Shown piece after piece: positions 1 through 8,349 of a stretch of DNA of 64,000 bases (position 1 is the stretch's first letter; each line of letters opens with the position of its first letter). The notes below the pieces were generated by a model. That model saw nothing but the letters and a program-made list of their open reading frames with translations, was not told the DNA's origin and searched no databases. The translations under genes and the position numbers were made by a program. The stretch covers positions 18,720 to 82,719 of the forward strand of contig CADAJV010000002.1 in NCBI GenBank assembly GCA_902788275.1. Direction: 5' to 3'. The stretch comes from an uncultured Bacteroidales bacterium (lineage in GTDB: Bacteria > Bacteroidota > Bacteroidia > Bacteroidales > Bacteroidaceae).

Positions 1-1
1 C

Positions 2-961
2 TTCGGCAATTTTGTCAGCAGTACGTGGAGTCCCCTCGTTTTTATGGTCCTCTTTGTGCTGATGTGTCATTTCGCCATTGCCGCCGGCGTGCGCAAGGGC
101 ATCGAGAAGCTTAGCAAGATATTCATGCCCGCCCTCTTCGTCATACTCGTAGTGCTGGTGGGCTTCAGCCTCTTCGCCCCCGGGGCGCAGGAGGGCCTTA
201 GCTTCCTCTTCCATCCCGACTTCAGCAAGCTAACCACCAGTTCCGTGCTCTCAGCCATAGCCCAGGCCTTCTATTCCCTGAGCCTTTGCATGGGCTGCCT
301 CTGCACTTATGCCTCCTATTTCGGCAAGGATGTTAACATCATCAAGTCGGCCGTCAGCATCAGCGTCATCGACACTCTGGTGGCCATCATGGCGGGCCTT
401 ATCATCTTCCCCGCCGTATTTTCTGCTGGCATCAGTCCCCAGTCAGGCCCCTCGCTGGCCTTCATAGCCCTGCCTGGAGCCTTCCAGCAAGCCTTTGGCG
501 CCGTGCCTGCCGTGGCCTACATAGTCAGTGTGCTCTTCTACGCCTTGCTGGTGTTGGCCGCCCTCACCTCAGCCATCTCGCTCTATGAGGTGCCCACCGC
601 CTACATCCACGAGACATGGCATATACGCCGTCGCTATGCTGCACTGGTCGTCACCGCCGTGTGCCTGATGCTCGGCACCGTGTGCTCCCTCTCTATGGGA
701 GTGCTGGGCGACCTGCACATCTTCGGCAAGAGCGTCTTCGACTTTCTCGACTATTTCTGCACCACCATCATGATGCCTCTCAGCGGTGTGTTTATTGCCA
801 TTTTCCTGGGATGGGTGGTGAAGCGCGATATCTTTATGGATGACGTCACCAACGGCTGCACCCTGCGCACCACCCCTGCTGCAGTGGTTCACTGGCTGCT
901 CCGTTGGGTGGCCCCCGTGCTGCTCTTTGCCGCCTTCCTCGGTGTGCTAGGGGTGATATGA
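2..961 (+). CDS. Sodium-dependent transporter, NSS/SNF family (5' end outside window)
   Basis: The frame is open from base 2, so the gene begins upstream of the window and only the C-terminal 319 residues or so are present; the first internal Met is at base 44. The segment GVRKGIEKLSKIFMPALF is the characteristic family motif before a transmembrane helix, and about seven hydrophobic helices follow. Members are inner-membrane symporters that import amino acids or similar solutes with Na+. The substrate cannot be told from this fragment. It is followed directly by repeat array A and converges on menA. Confidence 0.9.
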   Translation, partial: FGNFVSSTWSPLVFMVLFVLMCHFAIAAGVRKGIEKLSKIFMPALFVILVVLVGFSLFAPGAQEGLSFLFHPDFSKLTTSSVLSAIAQAFYSLSLCMGCLCTYASYFGKDVNIIKSAVSISVIDTLVAIMAGLIIFPAVFSAGISPQSGPSLAFIALPGAFQQAFGAVPAVAYIVSVLFYALLVLAALTSAISLYEVPTAYIHETWHIRRRYAALVVTAVCLMLGTVCSLSMGVLGDLHIFGKSVFDFLDYFCTTIMMPLSGVFIAIFLGWVVKRDIFMDDVTNGCTLRTTPAAVVHWLLRWVAPVLLFAAFLGVLGVI

Positions 962-1018
962 TTAAATACCCGCACTCAGAAGAAACAAGCATTGATCGCG
1001 CATAACTAAAATCTTGTA

Positions 1019-1151
1019 ATACAGAAATTAAATCTAAGTACAGAAACTAAATCTAATCGCAGGGAAGAAATCTAATCGCAGAACCAAATTCTAATCGCGC
1101 AGGGACGGAATTTAATCGCGTCGAACCGCCATCTAATCGCGCAGGGACGGA
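1019..1151. repeat. 21-bp-phased repeat array A (short member)
   Basis: TAATCGC-type motifs start at 1035 (variant TAAGTAC), 1054, 1073, 1092, 1113 and 1134, giving spacings of 19, 19, 19, 21 and 21. The repeated word is TCTAATCGCGCAGGGACGG. This is the shortest array, with one arm and no AT-rich CTTAGGAATTTT core. The decamer TCTAATCGCG links it to arrays B, C and D. It lies between the convergent symporter and menA genes. Confidence 0.85.
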
Positions 1152-1423
1152 TGCTTCCTACGATTATTTTCTGTCTCCGCTCAAATAAATTTTGCTGATA
1201 TGGATAATCTGCATGTCTTCATACGTCTTGCTTTCGGAAAACCTACACTTTTTCTGTAGTTTTTTCAAGAGCAAAGTTTTCAGGGATATTACCATTAGGC
1301 TTTGTAGGTTTTTGACCTACGAACCTACTAATGGATTGGATGAAGCTGGCGGTGCTCTCTATCTCCAGCTGGGTGGAGAGTGATGGACTGCCTATGCAGC
1401 GATTGTTGTGTTGGCGGTTTCCT
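1152..1423. other. Intergenic stretch with a nested hairpin, no gene seen
   Basis: No convincing gene is present. A nested inverted repeat is visible: CCATTAG (1292-1298) with CTAATGG (1328-1334), enclosing GTAGGT (1304-1309) with ACCTAC (1315-1320). It lies downstream of menA (minus strand) and could end that transcript, but there is no clear T-tract, so the role is uncertain. Confidence 0.4.
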
Positions 1424-2386
1424 CTACAGCAGTGCAAGCGCTGCGCTAAGCAGCAGGCCGAAGATGAGCATATTCCTTGAGGTGAGACCGAGGATGTGGT
1501 TGAGGGCACGGCCCTGGCGGATGCGCACCATCTGGCGCCATGTGTGGATGTGCAATATAAGATAAGGAGTAAGAATTAAGGGAATAAGGAGGATAGACCA
1601 TTGACCATTAATTCCTAACTCCTCACTCCTCACTCCTAACTCCATAAAGAATGTCAGTGCCCATGCAGCTATTCCGCAGGCGAGGTAGAACCTCTGCCCG
1701 AATTTCTCGCCCATCACGGCTATGAGTGTGCGCTTGCCGCTGAGGCGGTCGGTGTCGCGGTCGCGATAGTTGTTGAGGATCAGCAATGTGTCAATAAGCA
1801 CTCCGCAGGTGAAACCTGCAAGCCATGTCTGGCCTGTCAGGGTGCCTGTGGCGGCGAAATGTGTGCCGCACACCGGTACGAGGCCGAAGAACAGCAGCAC
1901 CAGCAGGTCGCCCATGCCGGCATAGGACAGTATGGTGGTATAGAGGAAGGCAAACACTACGCAGGCAGCGCCCAGGGCGACCATTGACCATTGACCGTTG
2001 GCCATTGACCATTGACCATTGACCATTGACCATTGACCGTATATGAGAATGAGGCTGCCACAGATGAGTGCGAGGGCCAGGACTACGGCTATGCCCCATC
2101 GCATGGCGTGGGGGCTGATCCACCCTTGGGCGCAGGCTCGCTCCGGGCCCAGGCGGTCGTCGCGGTCGGTGCCCTTGAGGAAGTCGTAGAGGTCGTTGAT
2201 GAAGTTGGCGGCTATCTGCATCAGCGATGCAAAAAGGGCGCAGATGACCAGCGCGCGCCAGCTGTACCGGGAGGCGCGGGTGGCCAGTGCGGCAGCCACC
2301 ATCACTGGGATGAGGGCGGCGCTGAGGGTCTTGGGGCGCGCGGCCAGAAGCCAGGCGCGGGGACTGTTTTGCTTGATTTCTGCCAT
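1424..2386 (-). CDS. menA: 1,4-dihydroxy-2-naphthoate polyprenyltransferase
   Basis: A 320-aa UbiA-superfamily membrane prenyltransferase of menaquinone synthesis that joins a polyprenyl chain to DHNA. Both Asp-rich motifs are visible: NDLYD at residues 64-68 and NNYRDRDTD at 205-213, among about eight membrane helices. Two low-complexity insertions interrupt loops: residues about 116-136 (QWSMVNG-type heptads, bases 1979-2040) and 250-264 (SEELG...NGQWS, bases 1596-1643). Both come from heptamer DNA arrays (TTGACCA and TAACTCC) that also occur between genes. The -7 box lies 8 bp before the ATG, so the leader is very short. Confidence 0.93.
   Translation of the reverse strand: MAEIKQNSPRAWLLAARPKTLSAALIPVMVAAALATRASRYSWRALVICALFASLMQIAANFINDLYDFLKGTDRDDRLGPERACAQGWISPHAMRWGIAVVLALALICGSLILIYGQWSMVNGQWSMANGQWSMVALGAACVVFAFLYTTILSYAGMGDLLVLLFFGLVPVCGTHFAATGTLTGQTWLAGFTCGVLIDTLLILNNYRDRDTDRLSGKRTLIAVMGEKFGQRFYLACGIAAWALTFFMELGVRSEELGINGQWSILLIPLILTPYLILHIHTWRQMVRIRQGRALNHILGLTSRNMLIFGLLLSAALALL
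1596..1643. repeat. Heptamer array inside menA (TTGACCA plus TAACTCC units)
   Basis: On the plus strand the stretch runs through TTGACCA units and then TAATTCC, TAACTCC and TCACTCC units. It is read in frame by menA as an extra loop. The same heptamers form a non-coding array at 63720-63803 and precede the recF promoter. Confidence 0.8.
1979..2040. repeat. TTGACCA heptamer array inside menA
   Basis: Eight to nine near-perfect 7-bp units (CCATTGA with variants CCGTTGG and CCGTATA) are read in frame. Three units make 21 bp, so the protein shows a 7-residue repeat, QWSMVNG / QWSMANG / QWSMV. The array falls between two membrane helices. Confidence 0.88.
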
Positions 2387-2394
2387 GATGGCTG

Positions 2395-2402
2395 CAAAGT
2401 TA
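2395..2402 (-). promoter_or_regulatory. -7 promoter box of menA
   Basis: The minus strand reads TAACTTTG, matching the Bacteroidetes TAnnTTTG box. Only 8 bp separate it from the menA ATG at 2386. No good -33 TTTG is seen. Confidence 0.6.
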
Positions 2403-2447
2403 CTAATTTTCTTGCCGCGCGAGGTGGTGTGTTTGGCGATATTTGTC

Positions 2448-2455
2448 TATCTTTG
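2448..2455 (+). promoter_or_regulatory. -7 promoter box of the coiled-coil protein
   Basis: TATCTTTG matches TAnnTTTG and lies 30 bp before the ATG at 2486. The -33 element is weak. Confidence 0.55.
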
Positions 2456-2485
2456 CCGAAAATTACTTGGAAATATTATCTGAAC

Positions 2486-3376
2486 ATGAAGAAAAATATA
2501 TGGATCGTGCTGGGAACCGTGGTTGCGCTGCTGTTACTTGGCGGTGCGGGTTACTATATCTATAGCCTCTCATCGCAGCTGACGGAGCAGAAGGAGGACA
2601 ACGCCAAGTTCCGCAAGCTGGCTGAGATGGATAAGAAGGAGATGGAGAACGAGTATGCCCAGTTTGCCATGCAATATGACGAGATGAAGCGCACGGTGAA
2701 GAATGACTCACTGTTGCAACGCATTGAGCAGGAGCAGAATCGCGCCAACGCCCTGCTGGCTGAGCTGAAAAGGGTGAAGAACGACGATGCCGCCGAGATT
2801 GCCCGCCTCAAGAAGGAGCTGGCCACGGTGAGGGAGGTGCTGCGCTCGTATATCATACAGGTGGATTCGCTTAACCGCCTCAATCAGACGCTGCGCGACG
2901 AGAACGCCATGGTAAAGCAGCAGTACACCACAGCCACCACGCAGATCAATACCCTGACGGAGGAGAAGCAGACGCTGACAAAGACGGTGGCCATAGCTGC
3001 CCAGCTCGATGCTACAGGTCTAAGCCTGCAGCCGCAGAACAAGAAGGGTAAAATGGCCAAGAAGACTAAGGATATCACCAAGATGGTTGCATCATTCCGC
3101 ATTTCGCGCAACGTGACGGCTAAGACCGGTGAGCGTCGCGTATATCTCAGGGTGCTCAAGCCCACCAACGAGGTGCTCAACCAGAGTGGCACGTTCAGCT
3201 ATGAGGGCACCAACCTGGGCTACTCGGCTGTCAAGACCGTGGAGTACAACGGCGAGGAAACACCTGTCACCATGTATGTCAACGTTAGTGAGATGCTTAC
3301 CGCCGGCACCTATCGTATGTTTGTCTTCGCCGACGGCCAGATGATAGGCTCCACGTCAGTCACGATGGCGAAGTAG
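2486..3376 (+). CDS. Membrane-anchored coiled-coil protein, unknown function
   Basis: A 296-aa protein read from the ATG at 2486. The open frame extends further upstream but there it is only the reverse of menA; the promoter box at 2448 and the hydrophobic N terminus fix the start. One membrane helix (about residues 5-27) is followed by a long charged coiled coil (about 28-165), a basic linker with KKGKMAKKTKD, and a C-terminal beta-rich domain of about 100 residues. The layout suggests an inner-membrane anchor with a periplasmic stalk. I do not recognise a named family. Confidence 0.8.
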   Translation: MKKNIWIVLGTVVALLLLGGAGYYIYSLSSQLTEQKEDNAKFRKLAEMDKKEMENEYAQFAMQYDEMKRTVKNDSLLQRIEQEQNRANALLAELKRVKNDDAAEIARLKKELATVREVLRSYIIQVDSLNRLNQTLRDENAMVKQQYTTATTQINTLTEEKQTLTKTVAIAAQLDATGLSLQPQNKKGKMAKKTKDITKMVASFRISRNVTAKTGERRVYLRVLKPTNEVLNQSGTFSYEGTNLGYSAVKTVEYNGEETPVTMYVNVSEMLTAGTYRMFVFADGQMIGSTSVTMAK

Positions 3377-3409
3377 AATACTGAAAGAAAAGACCTCTCC
3401 CCAGAGAAC

Positions 3410-3539
3410 ACTGAAATAAATTACCGGAAATTTTTCAGAAATTGTCGTTTGCTTATAGGTCTCTTTCCCAATCTTAGGGGAATGACCGCAAGCCGTTGGA
3501 CAATGAATTTCTGAAAAATTTCCGGTAATTTCTTTCAGT
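3410..3539. repeat. Long inverted repeat between convergent genes
   Basis: Bases 3410-3443 and 3506-3539 are inverted repeats of 34 bp with one mismatch; the inner 26 bp (3418-3443 and 3506-3531) are perfect. An outer pair, TACTGAAAGAAA at 3379-3390 and TTTCTTTCAGTA at 3562-3573, nests around it. The 62-bp loop carries no gene. It could be a bidirectional terminator for the coiled-coil gene and mrp, or a MITE-like element. Confidence 0.75.
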
Positions 3540-3577
3540 CCCTGCTGTTAGGGATAGACTATTTCTTTCAGTAAGTG

Positions 3578-4636
3578 TTATTTTGCCACGTATGTCAGCG
3601 TAGAGGCGAGGCTGAGGAATGCTTGCGCCACTGGGTTGGCTGGGTCGAGGGTGATGGGTTGGCCCTGGTCGCCGCTCTCGCATACTGACTGTACTAAGGG
3701 TATTTGGCCCAGTAGGCGGAGGTCGAGCTGGTCGGCGAGCTGCTTGACGCCGTCACGCCCGAAGATGTAATACTTATTGTCGGGCAGTTCGGCGGGGGTG
3801 AACCAAGCCATGTTCTCCACCAGTCCCAGGATGGGAATGTTGACCTTGTCGTTTTGATACATATCCACGCCCTTGCGTGCATCAGCAAGAGCTACCTTCT
3901 GCGGTGTGCTGACTATCAGGGCCCCCGTAATGTCAAGGGTTTGCATCAGCGTGAGGTGGATGTCGCTGGTGCCGGGGGGTGTGTCGATGATGAAATAGTC
4001 CAGCTCGCCCCAGTTGGCTTCGGTGATAAGCTGCTTGAGGGCATTGCTTGCCATGGGGCCGCGCCATACGGTGGCCTGCTCGGGCTTGACAAAGAATCCG
4101 ATGGACAGAATCTTGATACCCCACTTCTCGGCAGGCACTATGAGCTGGCGGTCGCCCACCATCATGCCCATCGGCCTATAGTCCTCCAGCCCAAACATGG
4201 TGGGCACTGAAGGGCCGAATATGTCGGCGTCCAGCAGTCCTACGCGGTAGCCCAGTTTCGACAGGGCCACGGCTAGGTTGGCGGCTACGGTGCTTTTGCC
4301 TACGCCCCCTTTGCCGGAGGAAACGGCAATGACCTTGGCGTCAGCCAGAGGTTTGAGGGCTGAGGACTGAGGATTGTGGACCGGCTGCTTATAATCAATG
4401 TTTATCGTTACCTCTGCCTCCTTGGCGGCGAAGGTGTGGATGGCGGCCTCGGCGGCTTTGACCACCGACTTCTGGAAGGGGTCGGGGTTCTTGGGGAAGA
4501 TAATGCTGAATGATACTTTGAGGCCATCGATGCGAAGGTTGTCGTCAATCATGCCGGCCTCTACTATGTCTTTGCCGCTGCCTGGGTATTTCACCTGTCG
4601 GAGGGCATCAAGTATGAGTTGGGGATAAAGAGACAT
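3578..4636 (-). CDS. Mrp/NBP35-type iron-sulfur cluster carrier ATPase
   Basis: A 352-aa protein with an N-terminal MIP18/DUF59-like domain (about 1-80), a linker, and a P-loop ATPase domain with the deviant Walker A GKGGVGKST at 108-116. The family delivers Fe-S clusters to apoproteins in the cytoplasm. The C-terminal CPxC pair of many homologues is absent; the region reads ENMAWFTPAELPDNKYYIFG. The linker HNPQSSALK (about 87-95) is encoded by a GGCTGAG/GACTGAG/GATTGTG heptamer run, another in-frame repeat insertion. It lies 27 bp downstream of trmB, probably in the same operon. Confidence 0.92.
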   Translation of the reverse strand: MSLYPQLILDALRQVKYPGSGKDIVEAGMIDDNLRIDGLKVSFSIIFPKNPDPFQKSVVKAAEAAIHTFAAKEAEVTINIDYKQPVHNPQSSALKPLADAKVIAVSSGKGGVGKSTVAANLAVALSKLGYRVGLLDADIFGPSVPTMFGLEDYRPMGMMVGDRQLIVPAEKWGIKILSIGFFVKPEQATVWRGPMASNALKQLITEANWGELDYFIIDTPPGTSDIHLTLMQTLDITGALIVSTPQKVALADARKGVDMYQNDKVNIPILGLVENMAWFTPAELPDNKYYIFGRDGVKQLADQLDLRLLGQIPLVQSVCESGDQGQPITLDPANPVAQAFLSLASTLTYVAK

Positions 4637-4663
4637 TTTTTAAGGTTAAAGGGTTTTACGTTG

Positions 4664-5512
4664 TTATTTAGCCTTGCTCAGCGATGAGCGCTTGCTGCGG
4701 GCATAGCTGCGGTATGAGTCGAGCTCAATCTCTACATCGGGCTCAGTGAGCACTGTGGAGTGGGGGAGCCGGAAACACATATATTTAATAGGTATGTCGC
4801 GGTCGAGCCACTGCTGTTCATAGTAGGTCTGGATTGAGCGCGCCACATCTGGTAGCGGTCCTTGTACTTGGTTGGCTCCATACAGATCGGTGGTGCTTAC
4901 TAAGGGCACGATGGCATTGCGCTGCATGACATAGTTGGTGTAGGTGAAGAGAAAGTTGCTGTCGGTCTTCACGTGGACGAGTCCCTCGTCAACGAGGAAA
5001 CGGCGATAGCGCTCCAGAAAGTAGGTGGAGGTAAGCCGCTTGGTGGGCTTCTTCATCTGCGGGTCGCTGAAGGTGAGCCATAGCTCGCTCACTTCGCCCG
5101 GGGCGAAGAAATTTTCAATAAATTCTATACGGGTGCGTACGAAGGCCACATTCTTCAGTCCCAGCTGAAGCGACTCGGTGGCACCGGTCCACATGCGGGC
5201 GCCCTTGATGTCGATACCGATGAAGTTCTTGTCGGGATAACGCTGGGCCAGCCCCACGGTATATTCGCCACGGCCGCAACCCAGCTCCAGCACTATGGGA
5301 TTGTTGTTGCCGAAAAAGTCGGCATCCCATCTGCCCTTGAGCTTGAAAGAGAACTGGGGCATCATGCCTTCTCTTCCAGACTTGGACACAGCTTCCTCCA
5401 TCATGGAGGCGGACTTGGATGTTGATAGGGGGGGCATCATACCCCTTTCGGGTTCAAAGACATGGGGGTATGTTGCCATGTCAGCGAACTTAGATAGTTT
5501 GTTTTTTGACAT
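4664..5512 (-). CDS. trmB: tRNA (guanine-N7-)-methyltransferase
   Basis: A 282-aa SAM-dependent enzyme that makes m7G46 in t[19 protein letters not shown] is the SAM-binding motif and [10 protein letters not shown] fits the family. Compared with my recollection of Bacteroides TrmB, about 30 extra residues lie near positions 20-50, bounded by two similar words, PERGMMPP and GREGMMPQ. The DNA there contains a CCTCCATGATGGAGG hairpin (minus strand) and repeated GGGGCATCAT-like words, resembling the REP-like elements elsewhere in the window. First gene of the trmB-mrp pair. Confidence 0.93.
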   Translation of the reverse strand: MSKNKLSKFADMATYPHVFEPERGMMPPLSTSKSASMMEEAVSKSGREGMMPQFSFKLKGRWDADFFGNNNPIVLELGCGRGEYTVGLAQRYPDKNFIGIDIKGARMWTGATESLQLGLKNVAFVRTRIEFIENFFAPGEVSELWLTFSDPQMKKPTKRLTSTYFLERYRRFLVDEGLVHVKTDSNFLFTYTNYVMQRNAIVPLVSTTDLYGANQVQGPLPDVARSIQTYYEQQWLDRDIPIKYMCFRLPHSTVLTEPDVEIELDSYRSYARSKRSSLSKAK

Positions 5513-5531
5513 CTATTGTTGCTTTTAAGTG

Positions 5532-5539
5532 CAAAATTA
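5532..5539 (-). promoter_or_regulatory. -7 promoter box of trmB
   Basis: The minus strand reads TAATTTTG, 19 bp before the trmB ATG at 5512. It fits the Bacteroidetes TAnnTTTG box. Confidence 0.55.
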
Positions 5540-5593
5540 CGTTGATTTTCCAAATAAATGTGTGTTTGTGGTGACTATTTCTTAATAAATGAT

Positions 5594-5601
5594 TACTTTT
5601 G
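5594..5601 (+). promoter_or_regulatory. -7 promoter box of the PstS-like gene
   Basis: TACTTTTG lies 50 bp before the ATG at 5652. A TTTG occurs at 5565-5568, but at 25 bp it is too far for the usual 19-21 bp spacing. Confidence 0.5.
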
Positions 5602-5651
5602 CAGATTAGTAACGTATGGGCTCTGTCAGGAGCATCGTTTGATAATAGCAA

Positions 5652-6644
5652 ATGAAGATATTGAAGTACATATTTGGTCTGTTGGTTGCCATGATGCTGG
5701 TCTCCTGCGGTGAGGGCAACAAGGAGCCTGCCTTCCGCCAGGACTCCAAGGGCAACACCGTGCCGGTGAGCGACTACGTCTGCGTGGCCGTTGACGAGAC
5801 CTTTCAGCCCATCTTCGAGGTGCTGTTTTCCGACTTCCGCGACCGCAATGCCAAGGCATTCGTTGACCCATTTTATATGCCTGAGGACAGCGCCGTGGCC
5901 ATGCTGCTTAATGACTCTGTGCGTAGCATAGTGGTCACTCGCATGCTCTCCGACAAGGAGAAAGACTATGTGAAGGCTAAGCATGGTCTGCTGGCCAAGG
6001 AGGCCGTAGTGGCCTACGATGCTATAACTCTTATTACCAACAACGCCAGCCGCGACACCCTTATCTCCAAGGACGAGATACAGCAGATAGTCAACGGCAA
6101 AATCTCTGACTGGAGCCAGCTTCGCCACTCCAATGGACAGAAGGGTGAGATAGAGATAGTCTTCGACAACAACGGCTCCTCTACCGTGCGCTATATGAGA
6201 GACTCGCTCTGTGCCGGGCGCCAGCTGAAAGGCAGGCTTCGCGCTGCCACCACCAATGAGGAACTCATCAACTATATAAAGAAGAAACAGAATGCCATCG
6301 GTGTGCTGGGCGTTGACTGGGTAGGCAATAAGCAGGACACCACACGCCTGTCCTTCCTATCAGATGTCAGGATAATGAGTGTTGGTGCACGACATTCGGA
6401 TGATGTCGATGACTATTATAAGCCATTTCAGTTCTACATCGCCAGCGGCAGCTATCCGCTCACCCGAGGGCTCTACATCACCAGCACCGACCCGCGCACA
6501 CGCTCGATGCAACGCAACTTCTTCTTTTACCTAACCGACAATCCCAACCACAATAATATGGGCCAGATGATGATACTGCGCTTTTCGCAGTTGCTGCCCT
6601 ATATGGCCGTGCAGTCGCACAACGTGGTAATCAAGCGATATTAA
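5652..6644 (+). CDS. PstS-like substrate-binding lipoprotein
   Basis: A 330-aa exported lipoprotein; lipobox LVSC with the acylated Cys at residue 19. The body resembles the phosphate-type periplasmic binding protein fold, with the motif NNGSSTVRYMRD where PstS binds oxyanions. In Bacteroidales such genes commonly accompany the ExbB-ExbD-ExbD-TonB set and a TPR gene, and the TPR gene follows here after 27 bp. No permease genes are present, so a transport role is not certain; a sensor or TonB-associated role is possible. Confidence 0.82.
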   Translation: MKILKYIFGLLVAMMLVSCGEGNKEPAFRQDSKGNTVPVSDYVCVAVDETFQPIFEVLFSDFRDRNAKAFVDPFYMPEDSAVAMLLNDSVRSIVVTRMLSDKEKDYVKAKHGLLAKEAVVAYDAITLITNNASRDTLISKDEIQQIVNGKISDWSQLRHSNGQKGEIEIVFDNNGSSTVRYMRDSLCAGRQLKGRLRAATTNEELINYIKKKQNAIGVLGVDWVGNKQDTTRLSFLSDVRIMSVGARHSDDVDDYYKPFQFYIASGSYPLTRGLYITSTDPRTRSMQRNFFFYLTDNPNHNNMGQMMILRFSQLLPYMAVQSHNVVIKRY

Positions 6645-6671
6645 AAAACCAAAAATAATACCTAAGAACAG

Positions 6672-8210
6672 ATGAAAAAAACAGTTATTTTGCTGGCAGC
6701 CGCAGCAGCCATGATTTTTGGCGGCAGCAAGGCTCAGGCACAGATTGAGGTGCCGCAGGTACCTGCAGAGCTACAGGAGTTGGTGGACGGTTATGTCCAG
6801 ACCCTCATGGAGAACCCTGCCGATGAATCGGTAATGAAAGCCATCGAAAAGAACAAGCTGATTAAGAAGAACAAGTCTGCCCTCGTGGCCATTGGCTATA
6901 AGTTTCTTGACAACAAGCTCTTCGGCAACGCCATAGGTCTTGCCAAAAAGGTATATGAGATGGACGCCACTTACCTCCCCGCCATCTATCTGGAGGGCGA
7001 CTCTTGGTTTAAGATGGCTAACAACAATGCCTATGGCATGGCTGCCACTAAGTATGAGGAGGCTAAGCAGGTTGATCCCAACAGCCTCGACCCCTACCTC
7101 AAGCTGGTGGGCGTGTATCGCTATATCAATCCCGAGTACGCTATCGAGCTTATGGAGGAGATCAAACAGAAGAAGACCGACGACCCCAAGATCAACCAGG
7201 TGCTCGGTACCCTTTACTATCAGCTTGACGACACCCTCCACGCACGCGAATATTATAATAAGTACTTCGAGAAGTTCCCCGATGGCCAGGGCGATGCCAC
7301 CGTGCAGCGCGAGTATGTCATCATCCTCTTCATGGCCAAGGATTATGAGGGCGCTCTGGCTCAGGCTACCAAGTTCCTCCAGACCAACCCCAAGGACCCC
7401 GTGCTCAACCGTATCGTCTTCCTAAGCAATGTCAACTTGCTGGCTAAGACCGACGAGTACGAAGAGGCCAAGTATGCTGCCGCTCAGGCTGCTACCAAGG
7501 CTGCCCATGACAAGTTTATCGGAGCATATCCCGATACCGTTTATCAGGAGATTGACTACCGCTACCTCGGCCAGTACCTCACCATGGAGAAGGACTTCCC
7601 CGGTGCTGCCAAGGCTTATGCCAAGGCTGCCGAGCTGGCTCCGGAGGATCCCGCTGCCCAGTTCAACCTCTCCAAGGCCTACGAGAAAACCAAGGAGTAT
7701 GACAAGGCCATCCCTGCCTACAAGGAGTATATGAAGCTGGCTCAGAAGGAGGACGACACCAACGAACTCTTCAAGCTCGGCCGCGTTTATTTCAACGCTG
7801 CCAACGCTTCGCAGGCCGACTCCCTCAAGCGCATAGCCTTCATCAAGGAGGGCGACGCAGTCTATGCTAAGGTTGATGAGGATATGAAGAAGTCGGGTGA
7901 GCCTAGCTATCTCGGCATCTTCTGGCGCTCCCGCATCAATCAGCTCGTAGACCGTAAGCACCCCAACGAAGTGGCTACCAACTATATGAAAGAAACCATT
8001 GAACGTCTCAAGGATGAGAAGTTCAAGGGCGAGGACTACAATCCTCATCGCGCTCAGGCCTACTCCTATGTAGCATGGTTTGAGATGGAGAAGGAGAACC
8101 TGGCTCAGGCAGAGGTTTATGCTAAAGAAGCCCTCAAGTATGAGGAGGACAATCCCCTTGCCTCCAACGTGATAAAGTATGTTGACTTGATGAAGTCAAT
8201 ACAGAAGTAA
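6672..8210 (+). CDS. Exported tetratricopeptide repeat protein
   Basis: 512 aa with a signal peptide ending near residue 23 (AQAQ). From about residue 85 to the end it is a run of TPR-like helical pairs, for example KAAELAPEDPAAQFNLSKAY. TPR scaffolds mediate protein contacts; the gene is probably co-transcribed with the PstS-like lipoprotein. Its last 25 codons and its terminator are present a second time at 11482-11614, on the far side of the AT-rich island. Confidence 0.88.
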   Translation: MKKTVILLAAAAAMIFGGSKAQAQIEVPQVPAELQELVDGYVQTLMENPADESVMKAIEKNKLIKKNKSALVAIGYKFLDNKLFGNAIGLAKKVYEMDATYLPAIYLEGDSWFKMANNNAYGMAATKYEEAKQVDPNSLDPYLKLVGVYRYINPEYAIELMEEIKQKKTDDPKINQVLGTLYYQLDDTLHAREYYNKYFEKFPDGQGDATVQREYVIILFMAKDYEGALAQATKFLQTNPKDPVLNRIVFLSNVNLLAKTDEYEEAKYAAAQAATKAAHDKFIGAYPDTVYQEIDYRYLGQYLTMEKDFPGAAKAYAKAAELAPEDPAAQFNLSKAYEKTKEYDKAIPAYKEYMKLAQKEDDTNELFKLGRVYFNAANASQADSLKRIAFIKEGDAVYAKVDEDMKKSGEPSYLGIFWRSRINQLVDRKHPNEVATNYMKETIERLKDEKFKGEDYNPHRAQAYSYVAWFEMEKENLAQAEVYAKEALKYEEDNPLASNVIKYVDLMKSIQK

Positions 8211-8234
8211 GTCTTGCAACTTATCACAATACGG

Positions 8235-8266
8235 AAAAGTCCGCTACCCAACAGTAGCGGACTTTT
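8235..8266 (+). terminator. Intrinsic terminator of the TPR gene
   Basis: AAAAGTCCGCTAC pairs perfectly with GTAGCGGACTTTT across a 6-nt loop and ends in T residues. A diverged copy lies at 11581-11614. Confidence 0.88.
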
Positions 8267-8314
8267 CTGTTGTTGCTTTCTGTAAATATAGGAAGTGAAA
8301 TTTTCCTTCGAAAA

Positions 8315-8345
8315 TTTGTCATGTCTTAAATAATTACTACTTTTG
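8315..8345 (+). promoter_or_regulatory. Bacteroidetes promoter (TTTG-N19-TACTTTTG)
   Basis: TTTG at 8315-8318 and TACTTTTG at 8338-8345 are separated by exactly 19 bp. No reading frame starts soon after; the next 300 nt are rich in hairpins and end in a terminator at 8640. This points to a non-coding RNA or long leader. Confidence 0.72.
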
Positions 8346-8349
8346 CAAC

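Noticed and set aside
2033-2485. N-terminal extension of the coiled-coil protein
   Set aside because: It reads antisense through menA; a promoter box and membrane signal support the ATG at 2486.
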